From: Solimicrobium sp040544425
GTDB lineage: Bacteria > Pseudomonadota > Gammaproteobacteria > Burkholderiales > Burkholderiaceae_D
Assembly: GCA_040544425.1 (NCBI GenBank)
Contig: JBEONO010000033.1
Coordinates: 1 to 19,842 of the forward strand
Direction of reading: 5' to 3'
Length of the DNA stretch: 19,842 bases
Both the position numbers and the translations under genes were made by a program. The notes under the pieces were generated by a model, which saw only the letters and a list, made by a program, of their open reading frames with translations, had not been told where the DNA came from and searched no databases. Positions 15,988 through 19,842 of the stretch are shown here, one piece after another (the first letter of the stretch is position 1; every line of letters starts with the position of its first letter).

Positions 15988-16247
15988 TGGGTAAGGCATA
16001 CATCGTGGTGGGAGACGCCACCAGCCATGGCGGCAAAGTTCTGACCGGTTCGCCCAGATTAATTATGCGTGGCAAAGCGGCAGCTCGCGTGGGTGATAAA
16101 GTCAGTTGCCCCATTCACGGCGACAACAACATCTCTGAGGGACAGCCAAACAGCGTAGTCGATGGTGTAGCACTGGTCCTGGATGGACACAAGACAGAGT
16201 GCGGCAGTGTCTTGAGTGGCTCGGTCCCGGCTACGCATGGAAGTTGA
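15987..16247 (+). CDS. T6SS PAAR-domain spike-tip protein
   Basis: PAAR proteins cap the VgrG trimer with a sharp metal-bound cone. I start this one at ATG 15987 (GGGGGA lies 7 nt upstream; overlap TGATG with tssK), giving 86 aa: a bare PAAR domain without an effector extension. It shows GDATSHGG (9-16), VGDKVSCPIHG (35-45) and HKTECG (68-73); H14, C41 or H44, H68, C72 and H84 are candidates for metal binding. The gene lies just before vgrG (13 nt gap), so tip and spike are made together. In many other clusters PAAR genes lie downstream of vgrG. Confidence 0.92.
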   Translation: MGKAYIVVGDATSHGGKVLTGSPRLIMRGKAAARVGDKVSCPIHGDNNISEGQPNSVVDGVALVLDGHKTECGSVLSGSVPATHGS

Positions 16248-16260
16248 AGGGGGTGTCACC

Positions 16261-19017
16261 GTGAATAGACTGTTTAATCACTCGCGCGCACTGAGCATCA
16301 GCGGGGCCAGCTTGTCTGCACTGGGATCCGTGCTCACGCCAATAAGCTTGAGCGGAACCGAAGGTATCAATCAATTATTTGACTATCGCCTGACGGTGCA
16401 GACGCCTGACTCCATTGGCGTAGCATGCGATCTTGATCTGGATAGCGTGATCGGTAAAGAGATCACCTGCACAATTGAACTCGAAGGCATGGGCTCGTTT
16501 AATCCGGGGCTGCCCGGCGGCAGTAAGTCAAATGTGGGCGCTGGCACGCGCGAAATATCGGCCCTGGTAAGGTCAACTCGGTTTGTAGGCGTCGATAGCC
16601 GCCATGCCTTATATGAACTCACCTTAAGCCCATGGCTGCATCTGGCCACGCTCACAGCCGATTGCAAAGTGTTCCAGAACCAGACTCCCGTCGAAACCAT
16701 CCTCGCCGTCCTGAACGATTATGCATTTGTGGTAGACCGGCGTTTGATAGAGACTTACCCCTCGCGTGATTACTGCGTGCAGTACAACGAAACCGATTTC
16801 GCCTTCGTCACGCGCCTGATGCAGGAATGGGGCATCAACTACCACTTTGAACACAGCCAAGGCGTGCACCGGCTGATTCTGTCCGATTACAACGGCGCGT
16901 TCCCGATTGCCAGCCCAGCCTGCGCCACCATTCCCTATTACCCACCTGGTCACAAGATTGACCAGGAGTATATTTATGCCTTCACTCCTGAACATAGCCT
17001 GACCGCCGGCTCGGTCGCCAGTCGTGACTATGACTACACAAGATCACGAGCGACCATGGAAGTCCGGTACAGTGATCCTCGTCCCACCGGACAGAACCAG
17101 CAAGAGTTGTATGTCTGGCGTGATGCCCAGACTGGCAATCGCTACAGTCAACCCAATGCTGGCTCGGACCCACAAGCGAACCGCAGCGACGAGCAAGGTC
17201 AACACCTGGCACGCCTTCGTATGCAGGAACACCGCCAACACGGCCAGCGAGCCAATGCCAGCGCGAATCTGCGCGGCCTGGCAGCAGGCAGCACCTTTAC
17301 ATTGAGTGGTCATCCCCAGCAAGCTGCCAATCTGACTTATCTGGTTCTGAGTACGCATTTCCTGTTGGAGAACGTCAGTGAGGACACGCAGCGCAATTCT
17401 GCTACACGGCGCACGCCAACAACTCTGATCAATGCGTTGTCCGAGGCCCAGATCGAACGCGGCTTATGGCAGGTGCACACTGATTTTACGGTCCAACCCA
17501 TCAGTGCCGTACTAAGACCTGAACTGACTCAAACCAAACACCGTTGTCTCGGCCCCGAAGTCGCACTGGTGACCGGCCCTGACAGTGACACCGCTGCGAA
17601 CAATATTTACACCGACCAGTACGGGCGCATCAAAGTCCAGTTCCCCTGGGATCGTTACGGTGCAGCCAATCAAAACAGCAGTTGCTGGGTCAGAGTGGTA
17701 TTGCCGTGGGCGGGTAATCAGCTTGGTCACCAAACCATCCCGCGGGTCGGACAGGAAGTGCTGATTGAGTTTTTAGGCGGTGATCCTGATCATCCGATTT
17801 GCGGCGGCAGTGTCCATAATCAATTCAATATGCCGCCCTGGCAATTACCCGGGCAGCAAGCCTTGACAGGAATTCGTAGCCGTGAACTTGGCGATGGTGG
17901 CGGAAATGCCAGCACCGGTCGCAGCAATCACCTGATCCTCGACGACAGCGAGGGCCAGATCCAGGCGCAGCTCAAGAGCGACCACGAGCACAGTCAACTC
18001 GGTCTGGGGTTTATCACGCGCGTGGAAGACAGTCAGGGACGCAAGGATGCGCGCGGTCAAGGCTTTGAACTCCGAACCGACGGTCACGGTGTATTACGTG
18101 CCAAAGATGGACTGCTCATCAGCAGCGAAGCCAGAGACGAGGCACACAGCCACATCACCAGTCTGGAAGAAACGGCACAACGATTGCATCAGGCGCGCAG
18201 CCAACATGCAACCCTGGCCGACGCGGCGCAACAGGCTGGAGCACAGGAAGCGGGCGACCAGTCTCAGGTGGCGACTGACCTGCAGAGCCAGAATGCTGAG
18301 ATTGCCGGTATATCGAGCAAGGCAAGGTCTGGCACAAAGGCTGATGCAGGGAGCTTCCCCGAACTAAGCAAGCCACATATCGTCATGACCAGTCCAGCCG
18401 GGATCGCCAGCAGCACCGCCGGGATCACACAACAGCACAGTGGTCTGCATCACGCCATTACGGCGCAGCAGCACATCAGCCTGTCCAGTGGCAGGAGCGT
18501 GGTCGTCAGCGCGCTCAATGCCGTGCGCTTATTTGCCCATAAAGCTGGCATGAAACTGATCGCTGCCAACAACGACATCGACATCAAGGCACTGCAAAAA
18601 AATATCAACGTGCTGGCCAAATTAAACATCACCGAAACAGCCGAGGCCATCACCATCAATGGAAGCAAGGAAGTTGTGATTAATGGCGGTGGCAGTTATA
18701 CCCGATGGAATGTCGCTGGTATTGAAGCCGGCACGAATGGGGAGTGGACTGCACATGCTGTTCGGCATAGTTGGAGTGAACAAAAAAACGTAACGCAAGC
18801 CGGGCAAAGTTGGCAAGGGATGCCATACGACCGCGAAGCGGCTTTTTATGAAAGCAAAGATAAGCCGGCAAATCGTCAGCCATTTCAACTAAGCCATGAT
18901 GAGACCAATGCAGCAGGAACACAGGCAAGTCCTCATGATGGCAGCACTCAGGTACAGCAATCACTCAATCCGGATACTTATCTGGTCCACTGGATGGGAT
19001 GGGAAAATTATGAGTAA
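16261..19017 (+). CDS. vgrG: T6SS spike protein VgrG/TssI
   Basis: VgrG trimers form the spike at the head of the Hcp tube and carry effectors. I start it at GTG 16261, preceded by AGGGGG at 8-nt spacing and just after the PAAR stop; in-frame GTG 16216 and ATG 16237 would overlap the PAAR gene. The product is 918 aa. The gp27-like hub spans about 10-400 (FDYRLTVQTPDS, YCVQYNETDFAFVTRLMQEWG). The gp5-like OB fold is near 450-528 (TDQYGRIKVQFPWDR, WVRVVLPWAG, PRVGQEVLIEFLGGDP, PICGGSVHN). A T6SS_Vgr region follows (SNHLILDDSEG), then a DUF2345-type beta-helix (about 690-830) and a tail of about 80 residues ending VHWMGWENYE with no recognised domain. The C-terminus overlaps the next gene by 8 nt, suggesting it carries that effector. 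Confidence 0.95.
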   Translation: MNRLFNHSRALSISGASLSALGSVLTPISLSGTEGINQLFDYRLTVQTPDSIGVACDLDLDSVIGKEITCTIELEGMGSFNPGLPGGSKSNVGAGTREISALVRSTRFVGVDSRHALYELTLSPWLHLATLTADCKVFQNQTPVETILAVLNDYAFVVDRRLIETYPSRDYCVQYNETDFAFVTRLMQEWGINYHFEHSQGVHRLILSDYNGAFPIASPACATIPYYPPGHKIDQEYIYAFTPEHSLTAGSVASRDYDYTRSRATMEVRYSDPRPTGQNQQELYVWRDAQTGNRYSQPNAGSDPQANRSDEQGQHLARLRMQEHRQHGQRANASANLRGLAAGSTFTLSGHPQQAANLTYLVLSTHFLLENVSEDTQRNSATRRTPTTLINALSEAQIERGLWQVHTDFTVQPISAVLRPELTQTKHRCLGPEVALVTGPDSDTAANNIYTDQYGRIKVQFPWDRYGAANQNSSCWVRVVLPWAGNQLGHQTIPRVGQEVLIEFLGGDPDHPICGGSVHNQFNMPPWQLPGQQALTGIRSRELGDGGGNASTGRSNHLILDDSEGQIQAQLKSDHEHSQLGLGFITRVEDSQGRKDARGQGFELRTDGHGVLRAKDGLLISSEARDEAHSHITSLEETAQRLHQARSQHATLADAAQQAGAQEAGDQSQVATDLQSQNAEIAGISSKARSGTKADAGSFPELSKPHIVMTSPAGIASSTAGITQQHSGLHHAITAQQHISLSSGRSVVVSALNAVRLFAHKAGMKLIAANNDIDIKALQKNINVLAKLNITETAEAITINGSKEVVINGGGSYTRWNVAGIEAGTNGEWTAHAVRHSWSEQKNVTQAGQSWQGMPYDREAAFYESKDKPANRQPFQLSHDETNAAGTQASPHDGSTQVQQSLNPDTYLVHWMGWENYE

Positions 19018-19842
19018 CAGCAAATTTCAATACGACACAGAAACCAAAGCCGCCAACCCACCCGACGAATGGGTCGATTTCAGTTGGGGCATTGGTGGTG
19101 GCGCCCAAGTAGCCGTGCAGATGACACCGGTTGCAGACAGGAGCAAGGTGTGCATGAGGGTACCGCCGGTCAAATTGATCCCTATTGTATTTTTGCCCGG
19201 GATTATGGGAAGTAACCTGCGCATGAAGCGTAGCCGCCAGGAGCTATTGGAAAGAAAAAATAACATTGCATGGCGACCGGACGCAGTGGGTCTATTTGAA
19301 CCTCATGACAGTCCAGCGGTAGAACGCCAACTCAGACTCGATCCCGATGCAACAGAAGTTGATTACTATGAAATGACGAATGCCAATGGCAGGTTCGACG
19401 CCACCGGCGACCTGATAGAAACATCGGACAAGCGGCACCACAATGTGCCCGACAGGCTGGAAGACATTGGCTTGTTACGCAGCGATCCTGGTGGCGGGAA
19501 AATACACTTTTCTGCTGCCCAAAAAGCCCGTGCACGCGGCTGGAGCGAAGTCATGTTTGGCTCCTATGGCGGGATTCTCAAAATACTGGAGGGCCAGCTC
19601 AACTACATTCTCGAAATGCGTGATGGCAAGCGCGTCCCGAAGCAAAGTTGGATTGCCGGTAACCACTGGTATTCCTGGCACCATGCAGGCGAAGTCGTGA
19701 ACCGCGATCCCCACAAAATGGGCTGTGATGACGCCGCGCCGGTGACTGAAAACGAGCTCATTAAAGTGGGCGACTGTTGGTATCCGGTGCACGCCATGGG
19801 CTACAACTGGTTAAAAAGCAATGGCGAATGTGCCAAAGAAAT
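19010..19842 (+). CDS. Alpha/beta-hydrolase T6SS effector, Tle-type lipase (N-terminal part)
   Basis: The ATG lies inside the end of vgrG (8-nt overlap), and the gene runs off the window after 277 codons. Residues 54-70 (VKLIPIVFLPGIMGSNL) are the first strand and oxyanion loop of LCAT/PGAP1-like alpha/beta hydrolases. Further on are RARGWSEVMFGSYGGIL (173-190) and YPVHAMGYNWLKSN (258-271), which precede the nucleophile elbow in this group; the expected GHSMGG serine should lie just past the edge. There is no signal peptide. Position directly behind vgrG fits a type VI lipase effector (Tle class) that attacks phospholipids of rival cells. The Tle subfamily cannot be set from this part. No DUF4123-type adaptor gene lies between it and vgrG. 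An immunity gene would be expected downstream. Confidence 0.8.
   Translation, partial: MSNSKFQYDTETKAANPPDEWVDFSWGIGGGAQVAVQMTPVADRSKVCMRVPPVKLIPIVFLPGIMGSNLRMKRSRQELLERKNNIAWRPDAVGLFEPHDSPAVERQLRLDPDATEVDYYEMTNANGRFDATGDLIETSDKRHHNVPDRLEDIGLLRSDPGGGKIHFSAAQKARARGWSEVMFGSYGGILKILEGQLNYILEMRDGKRVPKQSWIAGNHWYSWHHAGEVVNRDPHKMGCDDAAPVTENELIKVGDCWYPVHAMGYNWLKSNGECAKE

Noticed and set aside
1..19842. CRISPR arrays, tRNA or rRNA genes, prophage genes
   Set aside because: No regularly spaced repeat series, no tRNA-like CCA/T-loop pattern and no rRNA sequence were seen by eye; phage-like parts all belong to the T6SS.

Overview
The window looks like chromosomal DNA from a betaproteobacterium, most likely Burkholderiales and perhaps an Oxalobacteraceae-like genus. 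This rests on the adjacent parE-parC pair, the style of the type VI secretion (T6SS) proteins, and a GC content that looks close to 50-53% by eye. The taxonomic placement is inference and was not computed.

Left edge (1-257): the window opens inside the last 28 codons of an IS30-family transposase and crosses the right end of that insertion sequence. A 10-bp perfect hairpin follows, just beyond the end of parC. Housekeeping block on the minus strand (258-5881): a FabH-like ketoacyl-ACP synthase III of 373 aa, then a 12-bp hairpin terminator, an extended -10 promoter, and parE followed by parC (topoisomerase IV). A divergent intergenic region separates this block from plus-strand genes.

Regulatory pair (6167-8213): a membrane-bound LytS/AlgZ-type histidine kinase and a LytTR-domain response regulator of the AlgR/LytR type, 13 nt apart. 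A 351-nt non-coding region (8214-8564) then leads into the T6SS operon. It holds several repeats: a direct repeat, an inverted pair of CCGTTTG boxes, and a two-part stem just ahead of the clpV ribosome binding site.

T6SS operon (8565 to the right edge, all plus strand): clpV/tssH, a possible 20-aa leader ORF, tssB, tssC, hcp/tssD, tssJ, tssK, a PAAR tip gene, vgrG/tssI, and the first 277 codons of an alpha/beta-hydrolase (Tle-type lipase) effector. Together these encode the contractile sheath (TssB/C), its recycling ATPase (ClpV), the tube (Hcp), a baseplate connector (TssK), one part of the membrane complex (TssJ) and a loaded tip (VgrG, PAAR, lipase). tssA, tssE, tssF, tssG, tssL and tssM are absent and would be expected to the right if the cluster is functional.

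The points most worth a second look are a TssJ with no lipobox cysteine, the effector start overlapping the vgrG end, the structured non-coding region between the two-component genes and clpV, and a near-perfect Shine-Dalgarno directly after clpV with only a tiny ORF behind it. I saw no wholly new system. This is a recognisable T6SS with some atypical details.
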